From assembly GCF_014397115.1 (NCBI RefSeq), contig NZ_CP060720.1:2806001-2870000 (forward strand): a stretch of DNA of 64,000 bases. Reading direction: 5' to 3'. Made by a program: the position numbers and the translations under genes. The DNA comes from Vagococcus carniphilus (GTDB lineage Bacteria; Bacillota; Bacilli; Lactobacillales; Vagococcaceae). Shown here one piece after another: positions 32,428-41,982 of the stretch. Positions within the stretch are counted from its first letter, which is position 1. Every line of letters starts with the position of its first letter. A model generated the notes under the pieces. It saw nothing but the letters and a program-made list of their open reading frames with translations. It searched no databases and had not been told where the DNA came from.

Positions 32428-33330
32428 ATGACCATTAGACAACTTCAAATTTTTCTAGAAGTTTGCAACCACTTGTCTATCACCAAAACAGCTCAATCTC
32501 TTTATCTCTCTCAACCAGCTGTTTCAAAAGCCATTAAAGAGCTAGAACAAGAAATTGGACTCCAATTATTTGACCGTATCAATGGTAAAATTTTTCTAAA
32601 TGAAGAAGGAAGGCTTTTCCGAATTAAAGCCCAACAATTATTAAAAGATTTTGATTCGTTAACTCATTTTTCTTCTGTTTATGAAGATATAACACCGATT
32701 CGAATTGGTGTTAGTCTTACCATTGGTTTAAAAACTTTACCTATTGCTATTGAAATCTTTAAAAAAAAGTACCCTGAAACACCGTTAAAAATTTACGCTG
32801 AAAATATTGAGCAAATTCAGGAACGTCTACTAAACGGAGATATTGATGTGGCTTTTACAGAAGGATTTGAGTCTAATCAATTATTTGATTTAGAATTTCT
32901 TTCGACCTATCCAATTATTTGTGTCTGCGGAACTAATAGCCCTTGGGCGCAAAAAAAGAAATATAAAAAAGAAGAGTTCATTCAATTTCCTTTTTTACTT
33001 CGAGAAAAAGGGAGCTCCTTGCGGGATGTATTTGATCGTTCAACAAAGAAAGAAAATATTGAAATCGTTCCATTACTAGAAAGCGTTAATACAGAAGTCT
33101 TAATAACAAATGCTATTTATCACATGGGAGTTACTATCCTGCCAATGCCGCTAGCAAAAAAAGAAATTCGAAATCATACTCTCGTAGAAATAAAACTAGA
33201 AAACATCACCATGCAGTCAACTAACTACATTGTGACTCTACAAGGTAAAAGAAAAAATGTAAAATTAGATGAGCTCATCACTATTTTTAAAGAAGTAGAA
33301 AGTGATTTTAAAGATAACGAAAAAACCTAG
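32428..33330 (+). CDS. LysR family transcriptional regulator
   Basis: A 300-residue LTTR. The N-terminal helix-turn-helix is FLEVCNHLSITKTAQSLYLSQPAVSKAIKELEQEIGLQLFDR. The effector domain begins near residue 90 (IRIGVSLTIG). It is divergent from the chromate-type transporter pair. GGAGG site. Confidence 0.9.
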   Translation: MTIRQLQIFLEVCNHLSITKTAQSLYLSQPAVSKAIKELEQEIGLQLFDRINGKIFLNEEGRLFRIKAQQLLKDFDSLTHFSSVYEDITPIRIGVSLTIGLKTLPIAIEIFKKKYPETPLKIYAENIEQIQERLLNGDIDVAFTEGFESNQLFDLEFLSTYPIICVCGTNSPWAQKKKYKKEEFIQFPFLLREKGSSLRDVFDRSTKKENIEIVPLLESVNTEVLITNAIYHMGVTILPMPLAKKEIRNHTLVEIKLENITMQSTNYIVTLQGKRKNVKLDELITIFKEVESDFKDNEKT

Positions 33331-33359
33331 TTAGGCATTTTTAGCTCAACTAGGTTTTT
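33321..33359. terminator. Bidirectional terminator
   Basis: The stem AAAAACCTAGTT/AACTAGGTTTTT lies between the convergent lysR and ridA-like genes. Confidence 0.8.
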
Positions 33360-33366
33360 ATCTATT

Positions 33367-33747
33367 TTATTTTTTATAAACAACTACTTCTATCTCTACG
33401 TCTGCCCCTAAAGGCAACTCATACACAGCGACACATGTTCTTGCTGGATATGGTTCACTAAACATCGTTTCATAAACGCCATTCATTCCTTGAAAGTTCT
33501 TCATGCTTGTTAGATAGACATTAGCTTTTACCACGTCATCAAATGTCACACCAGCATCTTTCATGACACGTTCTAAATTAATGAAACACTGTTTAGTCTG
33601 CTCTTCGATACTTCCTGTTACCTCTTCATAATCAAGCGCATTTTTAGCAACCTGACCTGAGAAAAAGAGATGGCTTCCTGCATCAATCGCATGAGAATAA
33701 GGTCCAGAAACAGAGACTTCTTTACCTGTATAACTTTTTCGACTCAT
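33367..33747 (-). CDS. RidA family enamine/imine deaminase
   Basis: A 126-residue YjgF/RidA protein. The markers are GPYSHAIDAGSHLFFSGQV, the NLERVMKDAGVTFDDVVKANVYL signature and the catalytic Arg in PARTCVAV. RidA hydrolyses reactive 2-aminoacrylate formed by PLP enzymes. Cytoplasmic trimer. Confidence 0.9.
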   Translation of the reverse strand: MSRKSYTGKEVSVSGPYSHAIDAGSHLFFSGQVAKNALDYEEVTGSIEEQTKQCFINLERVMKDAGVTFDDVVKANVYLTSMKNFQGMNGVYETMFSEPYPARTCVAVYELPLGADVEIEVVVYKK

Positions 33748-33809
33748 TCAATAACTTCCTTTCATCGTTAATAGCCAGTATAGCATATCTGTTTTACTTA
33801 CTATCACAT

Positions 33810-34502
33810 CTATAAATCAATTAATCTAATTTGAATCATATTTTCATGCCCTGATAAATCTTCAATTAATTCATGCACATTAAAATTTTTAGGGATTTCA
33901 ATGGTGTAAACATTGGTATAAATTCGGCGACTATCCTGTATTTCAACTGACACATTAATATCATTTACTTCAACTTTCTTTTGTTTAAAATATTCTGAAA
34001 TAAACTCTTTGGTCTCCACTCTATGAACATATTTAACTTCTAAGTTTTTGATTGAGGGGACTGTGATCACTTTTGTTAATAGAGATAGTGTCCCTTGAAT
34101 AATAACAAAACCAATTAAGGCTAGTTGATAATATCCCATACCAACCGCAAGTCCTAAACAAGCAACTGTCCAAAGAGAGGCGGCTGTTGTTAATCCTGCT
34201 ACTGCTCGTTTTGTGACAATAATCGTTCCTGCCCCTAGAAAACCAATACCACTAACAACTTGAGCAATTAACCTCGTTTGATCAACTCGTAAAACAGTAG
34301 CTAATTCTTGATTTTCAGCAATTTTGGTAATTGTTTGCAGATAAATCTCTGTTTGAAGTAAAGCTATCACCGTAGCACCTACACACACTAAAATATGTGT
34401 TCTGATTCCTGCTGGTCTACTTTTAAACTCCCTATCAAAACCGATGGCTCCTGACATAAACACTGCCAATAACAAGCGTTGAATAATCTCCCAAAAAGTC
34501 AT
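33810..34502 (-). CDS. MgtC/SapB family membrane protein
   Basis: A 230-residue protein. Four or five N-terminal membrane segments contain GAIGFDREFKSRPAGIRTHILVCVGA and GIGFLGAGTII, which are hallmarks of MgtC/SapB. A cytoplasmic ACT-like C domain follows (about 145-230). MgtC homologues affect Mg2+ homeostasis and virulence, but SapB-type proteins in Gram-positives are uncharacterised. Confidence 0.88.
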   Translation of the reverse strand: MTFWEIIQRLLLAVFMSGAIGFDREFKSRPAGIRTHILVCVGATVIALLQTEIYLQTITKIAENQELATVLRVDQTRLIAQVVSGIGFLGAGTIIVTKRAVAGLTTAASLWTVACLGLAVGMGYYQLALIGFVIIQGTLSLLTKVITVPSIKNLEVKYVHRVETKEFISEYFKQKKVEVNDINVSVEIQDSRRIYTNVYTIEIPKNFNVHELIEDLSGHENMIQIRLIDL

Positions 34503-34652
34503 CCCATCACCCTTTTCTTATACTTTCCTTCTCTTTTATTGTACCTATTTTAATAAATCAAATCAAATAGGATAACCAGTGTTTTATGTTTATTTCTAAA
34601 CCTTCAACTGTTACTATTAACATATAGTTAAAAACAAAAGGAGATGCTTCCA

Positions 34653-37169
34653 TTGAAAAAATTTATTAAGTTTTTCGTGGCTTTTTCAATCTTTTTAATT
34701 TCTGCTTGGAAATTAAAATCTGAACTTGCCTCTATTAACTTTAAGGATGTTTATAATGTCATTCAAAACAGATCTTTCACATCTATTGCTGTTTTAGTCG
34801 GCGTTAGTCTACTGGGTATTTGGATACTTAGTCTGTATGATCTCGTTCTTGTGAAATCTCAAAAACTAAAAGTCCCTCTACTAAAAACAATTAAAATGAG
34901 TTGGATTATAAACTCCCTTAATACACTCATTGGTTTTGGTGGTATTATTGGTTCCACCATTCGATATAATTATTTTCAAAATTATACAACAAACGAGAAA
35001 GAAAAAACGGAGCTCAAAAAAAGCATCTCACTCTTACTTCTTTCCATGATAACAGGGATTGGTGTACTCTCTATTTTGGTTGTTAGTAATGTCTTTTCAG
35101 CTTCTTACTTACTAGAGCAAAAACCTGTTCTAAAAATTGGACTCTTTGTTTTGGCAGCTTTGTTGCCGATTTTCTTAATCGTAACAATCGCCAAGCCACC
35201 AGTTGCCTCAGATAGATTTCTAAGTTTAAAATACACTTGCGTATCAGTTCTTGATTATCTATTTGTCGGAATTGTCATGTTCTTAGCTCTTCGATTTGTT
35301 GAGGTTCATGTTAGTTTCTGGCAAATGGAGAGTGTCTTTATTATCGCAACCATCGCTGGATTAATCAGTATGGTTCCAGGTGGCTTGGGGGCTTTCGATG
35401 TCGTTTTCCTATTAGGGATGACTCATCAATTTGATATTAAGGAAGGGCCTGTTTTATTGGCACTTGTCTTTTACCGTTTAGCATATTATATTTTACCTTT
35501 CTTCTTTGGTCTTGTTTTATCCGTTAGTGAACTTCAGCTACTTGTTAAAGAGAAATTTAATACCGAAAATAACTTTATTATTTTTACCAAAGAATTTGGC
35601 ACAATCGTTGTTGATATCACTAAAAAAAGAGTACAGACTCTGATGAGATGGTTTATTCTAGTCATTTTTGCTGTGGGAAGTCTTTACTTCTTACAAGATG
35701 CCATCTTTGGTCTCTTTTACATTGCGACAGAAGAAAGCAACCGTTTCTTACTGTTCTTCAGTGTTCTTTATACGGTAATCAGCGTCTACATGTTGCCTAA
35801 TTATATGGGTGTTTATTATGGCTCAAAAGAAGCCTATAAAAATCTCTTTCTCATGTTAGGTATTATCTTACTTTGCCAAATAGTTCTCTTTAGTACTATC
35901 CTGTTTGTTGAAAGCTTTGTCTTTACTTTTATTTTCGGCGTCGTTCTTTACTTATCTCGAAATACCTTCAACAACCATTTAACGATTCGATATCGAAGAG
36001 AAAAATTTATTTGGCTCTTTACGTTAATGTTTCTATTTTTTATTTTAGACTCAACGTATTACACTGCTGAATACTTCAAATTAAATCTCTTTAGAGAGTT
36101 GATTATTTATCCATTGATTTTCTCTGCTATCTGGTTTATCTATCTTTATGTCAATCGCTATAGATTACGCCACAAATATACTTTTTCTTGCCTTGTTGAA
36201 GAAGAGAATATGAGCGATAATCCAGATGATTTTAAAGAAATCATCGAAGCCTTTGAAGGAAATAATCTAGCCAATCTGGGATTTTTACCATCTAATCAAG
36301 TTCTTGTTGATAAAGAACTTTCGACAGCAGCTATTTTTAAAGAAAATTCCTATTACATCTTAATGCTTGGTGATCCTGTTGGAAACAAAGAAAACTTTTT
36401 CCCTTTCATTAAAAAGATACATGACTATGCGACTAGTATTGGAAAAGAACTTATTTTTTATCAAACTACGACAGAAAACATTCATATTTATACCGAATTT
36501 AACTACACCCTATTTAACTTAGGTGAAGAAGGTGAGTTAGATGTTACCACCTTTAAAACAAGTGGTAACAAGGGTAAAGTCTTTCGACAACTGCTTAATA
36601 AGCAAGAACAAGAAGAACTCTCTTTTCAAATTGAACCGTCTACTCCTGAGCTTTTAAAAGAAATCAAACCTGTTTCTGATGAATGGTTAGGTATTAGAAA
36701 AGAGATGACTTTCTCTTTAGGAAATTTTGATGAAGACTATCTTTTGAAACAAGATATTGCCACACTTCGAGATAAAAATAATCGAGTGATTGCTTTTGCT
36801 TCTATGATGCCTGCTTATGTCGACGGTAAAATTTCCGTGGATTTAATTCGTTGGAAAGAACATCCTTCTATTCAAATGATGGATCTTCTTTATTTAGATT
36901 TAATCCTTTGGGCAAAAGAAAATGGATATACCATTTTTAATTTAGGGATGGCTCCACTTTCAAGTACCTTTGAAAAATCAAATGGGCTTTTAGGAACAGT
37001 GACAACTAGTATTTACCATAACTCTTCTAGCCTTTATTCTTTTAAAGGATTAAGAAATTATAAAAATAAATACAAACCTAATTGGCAACCAAGATATCTT
37101 GTTTACCCAAGAAGGTTACTAGTTTCTCAAGCTTTGCTTCAAAGTTACCGCACAATACATCCTAAATAA
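34653..37169 (+). CDS. mprF: Phosphatidylglycerol lysyltransferase/flippase MprF
   Basis: A protein of about 838 residues. The N-terminal flippase half has about 8 membrane segments (1-310; MVPGGLGAFDVVFLLG), further membrane segments reach to about 505, and the C-terminal DUF2156 synthase domain contains FMSAMPA-like ASMMPAYVDGKISVDLIRW and FNLGMAPLSS. It adds Lys (or Ala) to phosphatidylglycerol and flips it, lowering membrane negative charge and giving resistance to cationic peptides and daptomycin. The start is most likely TTG 34653. The ATG at 34644 touches the GGAG site. Confidence 0.92.
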   Translation: MKKFIKFFVAFSIFLISAWKLKSELASINFKDVYNVIQNRSFTSIAVLVGVSLLGIWILSLYDLVLVKSQKLKVPLLKTIKMSWIINSLNTLIGFGGIIGSTIRYNYFQNYTTNEKEKTELKKSISLLLLSMITGIGVLSILVVSNVFSASYLLEQKPVLKIGLFVLAALLPIFLIVTIAKPPVASDRFLSLKYTCVSVLDYLFVGIVMFLALRFVEVHVSFWQMESVFIIATIAGLISMVPGGLGAFDVVFLLGMTHQFDIKEGPVLLALVFYRLAYYILPFFFGLVLSVSELQLLVKEKFNTENNFIIFTKEFGTIVVDITKKRVQTLMRWFILVIFAVGSLYFLQDAIFGLFYIATEESNRFLLFFSVLYTVISVYMLPNYMGVYYGSKEAYKNLFLMLGIILLCQIVLFSTILFVESFVFTFIFGVVLYLSRNTFNNHLTIRYRREKFIWLFTLMFLFFILDSTYYTAEYFKLNLFRELIIYPLIFSAIWFIYLYVNRYRLRHKYTFSCLVEEENMSDNPDDFKEIIEAFEGNNLANLGFLPSNQVLVDKELSTAAIFKENSYYILMLGDPVGNKENFFPFIKKIHDYATSIGKELIFYQTTTENIHIYTEFNYTLFNLGEEGELDVTTFKTSGNKGKVFRQLLNKQEQEELSFQIEPSTPELLKEIKPVSDEWLGIRKEMTFSLGNFDEDYLLKQDIATLRDKNNRVIAFASMMPAYVDGKISVDLIRWKEHPSIQMMDLLYLDLILWAKENGYTIFNLGMAPLSSTFEKSNGLLGTVTTSIYHNSSSLYSFKGLRNYKNKYKPNWQPRYLVYPRRLLVSQALLQSYRTIHPK

Positions 37170-37170
37170 T

Positions 37171-37215
37171 AAAAAGCGTCATTTGACCTGTTACTAGGTC
37201 CAATGACGCTTTTTC
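37171..37215. terminator. Bidirectional terminator
   Basis: A long stem, AAAAAGCGTCATT and GACCT pairing with AGGTC and AATGACGCTTTTT, between the convergent mprF and copB genes. Confidence 0.88.
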
Positions 37216-37247
37216 AATGATCTTTAAAACAAAAATTAATGGGTTGA

Positions 37248-39356
37248 TTATTCTTTAATTCTAAGTGTCATAGCGTTAATTGCTACAATCACTGTACTTA
37301 ATGACATAAATATAGCACCTACTGCCGGGCTCAATACAATACCTATGCCAGCTAAAACTCCTGCTGCTAAAGGAATGGCTAAAATGTTATAGCCTGCTCC
37401 CCACCAGAGATTTTGTACCATTTTTCTTTGAGTGTTTTTAGAAAGAGATAGAAAATGGAGAATATCAAAAGGATTACTTTTAACTAAAATGACATCAGCT
37501 GAATCAATTGCCACATCTGTCCCTGCTCCGATTGCAACACCAATATCAGCTCTTACTAAACCAGGAGCATCATTAACGCCATCTCCTACCATCATCACAA
37601 CAAGGCCTTTTTCTTTATATTCTTTCACTATTTTTTCTTTATCTTCAGGCATCAGTTCAGCATGGACTGCTTCAATACCTAATTGTTTAGCAACCACACC
37701 GGCTACTTGTCTGTTATCTCCTGTTAGCATAACAGGTTTAATTCCTTGGGCTAACAATCGATCAATCATTGATTTAGCTTCTTCTTTAATTTGATCACCT
37801 TGAGCCACTAGTCCTATGCTTTTATTATCAACTAATAAAAAGCTAACTGAATTTCCTTGACTAGATAATTGATTGAATAAGTCGTTATCAAAAGAAATAT
37901 GTTGTTGTTTCATATAAGAAACACTCACAATTTTGACATCTTTTCCATCCACAGTTCCTTCCATTCCAATACCTGGTAAATTGGTAATATCTGTTGCTTG
38001 AGGAATGGATAAATTAAGTTCTTCCATTTTTTTCAGAACGCCTACAGATAAAGGATGACTTGAATTTTGTTCAAGAGATGCCATTAATCCTAGTACTTGT
38101 TCTTTCGTATAAGTTGAGTCAAATGACAGATAATCATTCACAGCAAAGTTTCCTTCTGTTAATGTTCCTGTTTTATCCATCATGATAACATCAACTTTTT
38201 TAGCTGTTTCTAAAGCCTGACGATTCTTAATTAGCAAACCATTTTTTGCTCCCAGTGAAGTTGATTTAGCTGTTACTAGGGGGATCGCTAAACCAAGAGC
38301 ATGAGGACACGCAATAATTAGAACAGTCACCATTCGCTCAAGAGCAATATTAATGTCTTTGGTTAAGACGTACCATATAATAAATGCTCCAATCCCAACA
38401 ACTAAAGCAACATAAAATAACATTTTTGCTACTTTATCTGACATTGACTCAACACGAGATTTTTCCTTTTGAGCATTCCCTACTAATTCCATTACTTGAG
38501 ATAAATACCCTGATTCACCAGTTCCTGTTACTTCAACTGTAATAGCACCTGAACCATTGACCGAACCACCTATTACTTTATCATGTAAACCTTTGACAAC
38601 ATCTTTTGATTCACCTGTCACCATAGATTCGTTAATAGATGTTTTTCCTTCTATGATTATCCCGTCTGTTGGAACCTTTTCACCTGCTTTAACTAATACC
38701 TTTTGTCCAACTTGAACTTCTTTTAGCGAAACCTCTTCTGTACTGCCATCCTCTTTAATAACTGTCGCTAAATTAGGTAATAATTCTGCCATTTTTTGTA
38801 AAGCATTCCCAGCATTACTGATAGCATTCATCTCAATCCAGTGACCTAAGAGCATAATTAAAATTAAAGTAGCAAGTTCCCAAAAGAAATCCATAATATG
38901 AACCGGACTATTTAATAAATTATTAGCAATAAAAGCATACACACTATAGACATAAGCAACCGAGATACCTAAAGAAATTAACGTCATCATTGCTGGGCTC
39001 TTCATGTCAAGTTCCATTTTTGCTCCCTTTAAAAAAGGCATACCACCGTAAAAGAATAAGGCAGTCGCTAGAACTAAAACAACCCAATCCGAACCAGGAA
39101 AACTAAATTGAAATGGTAGCTGTTTTCCCATCATCGTTGACAGTAAGATAATTGGAATTGATAGAATCAAAGAGACAAAAAACTTCACTTTTAAGTTTCC
39201 CATATGCATCGAATGATCCATCCCACCAGAATGATCATGATGTTCATGACCTGCATGTTCTTTTTGATTTTCATGGTTGTCATGATGATGCATATGTCCT
39301 TCAGCCATCATGTCATGATTATGATGGTCATGTTCATGGTGTTTATTTTCAGACAT
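37248..39356 (-). CDS. copB: Copper-exporting P1B-type ATPase, CopB class
   Basis: A 702-residue P-type ATPase. The N terminus is His-rich (about 1-50, many HH, HD and HN pairs) instead of a CxxC domain. The membrane metal site is CPH (350-352), the phosphorylated Asp is D394 in DKTGTLT, and the hinge is [15 protein letters not shown] plus a His-rich N terminus defines CopB-type Cu(I/II) exporters. A near-perfect cop box lies in its leader, so a CopY repressor encoded elsewhere is likely. Confidence 0.93.
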   Translation of the reverse strand: MSENKHHEHDHHNHDMMAEGHMHHHDNHENQKEHAGHEHHDHSGGMDHSMHMGNLKVKFFVSLILSIPIILLSTMMGKQLPFQFSFPGSDWVVLVLATALFFYGGMPFLKGAKMELDMKSPAMMTLISLGISVAYVYSVYAFIANNLLNSPVHIMDFFWELATLILIMLLGHWIEMNAISNAGNALQKMAELLPNLATVIKEDGSTEEVSLKEVQVGQKVLVKAGEKVPTDGIIIEGKTSINESMVTGESKDVVKGLHDKVIGGSVNGSGAITVEVTGTGESGYLSQVMELVGNAQKEKSRVESMSDKVAKMLFYVALVVGIGAFIIWYVLTKDINIALERMVTVLIIACPHALGLAIPLVTAKSTSLGAKNGLLIKNRQALETAKKVDVIMMDKTGTLTEGNFAVNDYLSFDSTYTKEQVLGLMASLEQNSSHPLSVGVLKKMEELNLSIPQATDITNLPGIGMEGTVDGKDVKIVSVSYMKQQHISFDNDLFNQLSSQGNSVSFLLVDNKSIGLVAQGDQIKEEAKSMIDRLLAQGIKPVMLTGDNRQVAGVVAKQLGIEAVHAELMPEDKEKIVKEYKEKGLVVMMVGDGVNDAPGLVRADIGVAIGAGTDVAIDSADVILVKSNPFDILHFLSLSKNTQRKMVQNLWWGAGYNILAIPLAAGVLAGIGIVLSPAVGAIFMSLSTVIVAINAMTLRIKE

Positions 39357-39379
39357 ATAAACTCCTCCTCTTTGTTGTC

Positions 39380-39389
39380 TACGTTTGTA
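39380..39389 (-). promoter_or_regulatory. cop box-like operator
   Basis: On the minus strand TACAAACGTA matches the CopY box TACAnnTGTA with one mismatch. It is downstream of the promoter and upstream of copB. Confidence 0.5.
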
Positions 39390-39405
39390 AACTGTTTATA
39401 ATCTT

Positions 39406-39433
39406 ATTGTAGCACCTCACATTTGTTTGTCAA
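39406..39433 (-). promoter_or_regulatory. copB promoter
   Basis: TTGACA (39428-39433) and TACAAT (39406-39411) are 16 bases apart on the minus strand. Confidence 0.65.
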
Positions 39434-39449
39434 AGATTTCATCTCACTC

Positions 39450-39632
39450 TTATTTTAATTTAGATTTTATCTCACTTAATTCCTGACTGAGCTGCTCATT
39501 TTGTTTTTTTAATTCATCGAAATCAGTTTTGCTAATAGAATGACTATTCTCATGTGTTCCGTGCATTCCTTTCATCATAAAAATCATCATTAATGGGCAA
39601 ATTAATAATAATAGCAACCAACCTGACATCAT
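39450..39632 (-). CDS. Small Met/His-rich membrane protein of 60 residues
   Basis: ATG at 39632 follows GGAGGAG. The product has one hydrophobic segment rich in Met (WLLLLLICPLMMIFMMKGMHG), then a His/Ser patch (HGTHENSH) and a coiled-coil tail (FDELKKQNEQLSQELSEIKSKLK). It lies between the copB promoter and the multicopper oxidase. Met and His clusters suggest a role in copper handling, which is inference. Its 3' end is 17 bases from the copB -35 box. Confidence 0.7.
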   Translation of the reverse strand: MMSGWLLLLLICPLMMIFMMKGMHGTHENSHSISKTDFDELKKQNEQLSQELSEIKSKLK

Positions 39633-39793
39633 ATTATCTCCTCCTTCACTAAAATGGGATTTATTGCTTATTTCCAAATTAACAATAAGTTATGTCATTT
39701 TTATGTAGAAAATAATTTAATGACCTATCCATATTATCTACATAATCTTTTCTTAAACTATAAATAAGACAAACACTTAATAGGAGAATAAAA

Positions 39794-41278
39794 ATGAATA
39801 AAAAAAATCAAAACTATCTACTCATACTCTTCACTCTAGGAATTATTTTAATTTCAGGCATTTATCTATATAGAAGAACCTCATTTTTTTCAATGGGAAA
39901 CAATCATTCTATGAGACAAAGTATGCATGGTGATAATCAACCAAAGTTACAAAAAACTAGCCTTGCTAACGAAGACCCATTGCGTATTCCTCCCCTTTTA
40001 GAGCCAACTCATGAAACCAAAGAATCGGTTACTTATGATGTCAGGACACAAATGGGTGAAACGCAAATTAAAAAAGGAGAAAAGACAAAAACATTAGGTT
40101 ACAACGGTCATTTATTAGGACCTGTCATCAAAATAAAAAAGGGACAAGACGTTACTATTAAGACTGAAAACACACTTAATAAGAATACATCTTTTCACTG
40201 GCATGGCCTTAAAACCGACGATAATGCTGATGGAAGCCCTCATCAATTAGTTGCGCCCAATTCATCAGAAACGATTTCTTTTAAAGCAGATCAGGAAGCT
40301 TCTACATTATGGTTTCATCCACATCCTGAAGGAGAAACTGCTTCACAAGTTTATCAAGGTTTAGCAGGTTTAATGTATGTCGAAGATGAGAATTCAGACA
40401 ACCTTTCTTTACCTGATATTTATGGAAAAGATGATATTCCTCTTATCGTTCAAGACCGTTATTTTGATTCTAATAATCAAATTGACTACGAGAAATCATA
40501 TCGATCAGATGGCACTCAAGGAGACACATTGATGATTAACGGAACGATCAATCCGTATCTTGATGTAACGACTAGATGGATGCGATATCGCTTAGTTAAT
40601 GGTTCAAATGCAACTAACTTTACCTTTTCGCTAGATGGCCAAGTGCCCTTTTATCAAGTTGCTTCTGATGGAGGTTTTCTAAACAAAGCAACTGAAAAAG
40701 AAGAACTTATTCTTTCTCCAGGTGAACGAGCTGAAATTTTAGTTGATACAACAAAAAGTCTAGACGAAGATAAATTGAATCTTTTAGTCGATGATAAAAT
40801 TGCTCTTAAAATGAATCTAAAGCCAGATAAAAAATCAAAATCGATTGATATCACTCAAAAGCTAAATCGCATTCCTGACATTAATAAAAATGATACCCAA
40901 AAGCTCCCTAGACAGACAATTGATTTAAAAGGAATGTCACACATGGTCAATATTAACGGTGAAATATTTGATATGAATAAAATTAATATGACCAAAAAAT
41001 TAAATTCAAAAGAAGTTTGGGAGGTTAACAATATTTCAAATATGATGGGTGGTATGATCCATCCTTTCCATGTTCACGGAGTTCAGTTTAGAGTATTATC
41101 AAGAAACGGTGAAGAACCTCCACTAAACGAAAGCGGATGGAAAGATACTATTTTAGTTAACCCCGATGAACAAGTTGAGATTCTTGTATCATTCGATAAA
41201 AAGGGTATTTTCATGTATCATTGTCATATACTAGAACATGAAGAATACGGCATGATGGGGCAGCTTGAAGTTATTTAA
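39794..41278 (+). CDS. Multicopper oxidase (CueO/CotA-like)
   Basis: A 494-residue exported oxidase. An N-terminal membrane anchor (about 8-25) is followed by a short Met/His stretch. The copper ligands are complete: HWHG (135-138), HPH (175-177), HPFHVH (423-428) and HCHILEHEEYGM (476-487, with the Met axial position). It probably oxidises Cu(I) or phenols on the outer face of the membrane and protects against copper. Divergent from copB and the small Met-rich gene, and 20 bases upstream of a two-component system. Confidence 0.9.
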   Translation: MNKKNQNYLLILFTLGIILISGIYLYRRTSFFSMGNNHSMRQSMHGDNQPKLQKTSLANEDPLRIPPLLEPTHETKESVTYDVRTQMGETQIKKGEKTKTLGYNGHLLGPVIKIKKGQDVTIKTENTLNKNTSFHWHGLKTDDNADGSPHQLVAPNSSETISFKADQEASTLWFHPHPEGETASQVYQGLAGLMYVEDENSDNLSLPDIYGKDDIPLIVQDRYFDSNNQIDYEKSYRSDGTQGDTLMINGTINPYLDVTTRWMRYRLVNGSNATNFTFSLDGQVPFYQVASDGGFLNKATEKEELILSPGERAEILVDTTKSLDEDKLNLLVDDKIALKMNLKPDKKSKSIDITQKLNRIPDINKNDTQKLPRQTIDLKGMSHMVNINGEIFDMNKINMTKKLNSKEVWEVNNISNMMGGMIHPFHVHGVQFRVLSRNGEEPPLNESGWKDTILVNPDEQVEILVSFDKKGIFMYHCHILEHEEYGMMGQLEVI

Positions 41279-41298
41279 GCACCCGGAAAGGAGCTCTT

Positions 41299-41982
41299 AT
41301 GAAAATTTTAATTGTAGATGATGAAGCAAAAATTTTGGAAATTATTGATGCCTACCTTGTTGCGAGCCAGTACACTGTTGTTAAAGCAAGCAACGGACTT
41401 ATAGCTCTTGAAAAATTTGACTCACATCATCCTGATCTAATTGTCTTAGATTTAATGTTACCAGACATCGATGGTTTAACTGTGGCTAAAAAAGTCCGTG
41501 AAACCTCCGACGTTCCGATTATTATGCTGACAGCAAAATCAGAAGAGGAAGATATTTTAAAAGGCCTTAAACTTGGTGCTGATGATTACATGGTCAAACC
41601 TTTTAGTCCTAAAGAACTCGTTGCCCGAATTGAAACAGTTTTAAGAAGAGTTCCTAATCTAAAAGAGATTAATAAACTATCTAGAAACAATGGCGAGTTA
41701 CTCATTCAAATGGATAGTCGCCAAGTCTTTTTAAAGAATCAAGAAATCGCCTTAACCACTTCTGAATTTGATATTCTCCAAACATTAGCAGAGTCCCCTA
41801 ATCGAGCCTTTTCAAGAAGTGATTTAATTGAAATCATAAAAGGCTTTGATTTTGATGGACTAGACCGAAGCATTGATTCTCATGTTAAAAATTTGCGACA
41901 CAAAATAGAAACTAACCCTAAAGAACCGAATTACATTTTGACCGTTCACGGAACTGGCTACCGATTTGGGTATCCAAAATGA
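41299..41982 (+). CDS. OmpR-type response regulator
   Basis: A 227-residue regulator. The receiver domain (1-~118) has the acidic pocket VDDE, phospho-acceptor Asp51 (LIVLDLMLPDIDG) and Lys in MVKPFSP. The winged-helix domain ends SIDSHVKNLRHKIE...GTGYRFGY. It overlaps its kinase by four bases and follows the multicopper oxidase by 20 bases, suggesting a copper or envelope-stress role (CopR/BaeR-like). It faces the van operon tail to tail, so VanR function cannot be excluded, though the sequence looks generic. Confidence 0.9.
   Translation: MKILIVDDEAKILEIIDAYLVASQYTVVKASNGLIALEKFDSHHPDLIVLDLMLPDIDGLTVAKKVRETSDVPIIMLTAKSEEEDILKGLKLGADDYMVKPFSPKELVARIETVLRRVPNLKEINKLSRNNGELLIQMDSRQVFLKNQEIALTTSEFDILQTLAESPNRAFSRSDLIEIIKGFDFDGLDRSIDSHVKNLRHKIETNPKEPNYILTVHGTGYRFGYPK

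Noticed and set aside
37432-37794. Plus-strand frame opposite copB
   Set aside because: Frames antisense to well-supported genes (also at 1501, 8877, 39152, 40654, 57644 and others) have no ribosome binding site or domain and are shadows.
39204-39401. His/Met-rich plus-strand frames opposite the copB N terminus
   Set aside because: The composition is a by-product of the His-rich CopB codons read on the other strand.
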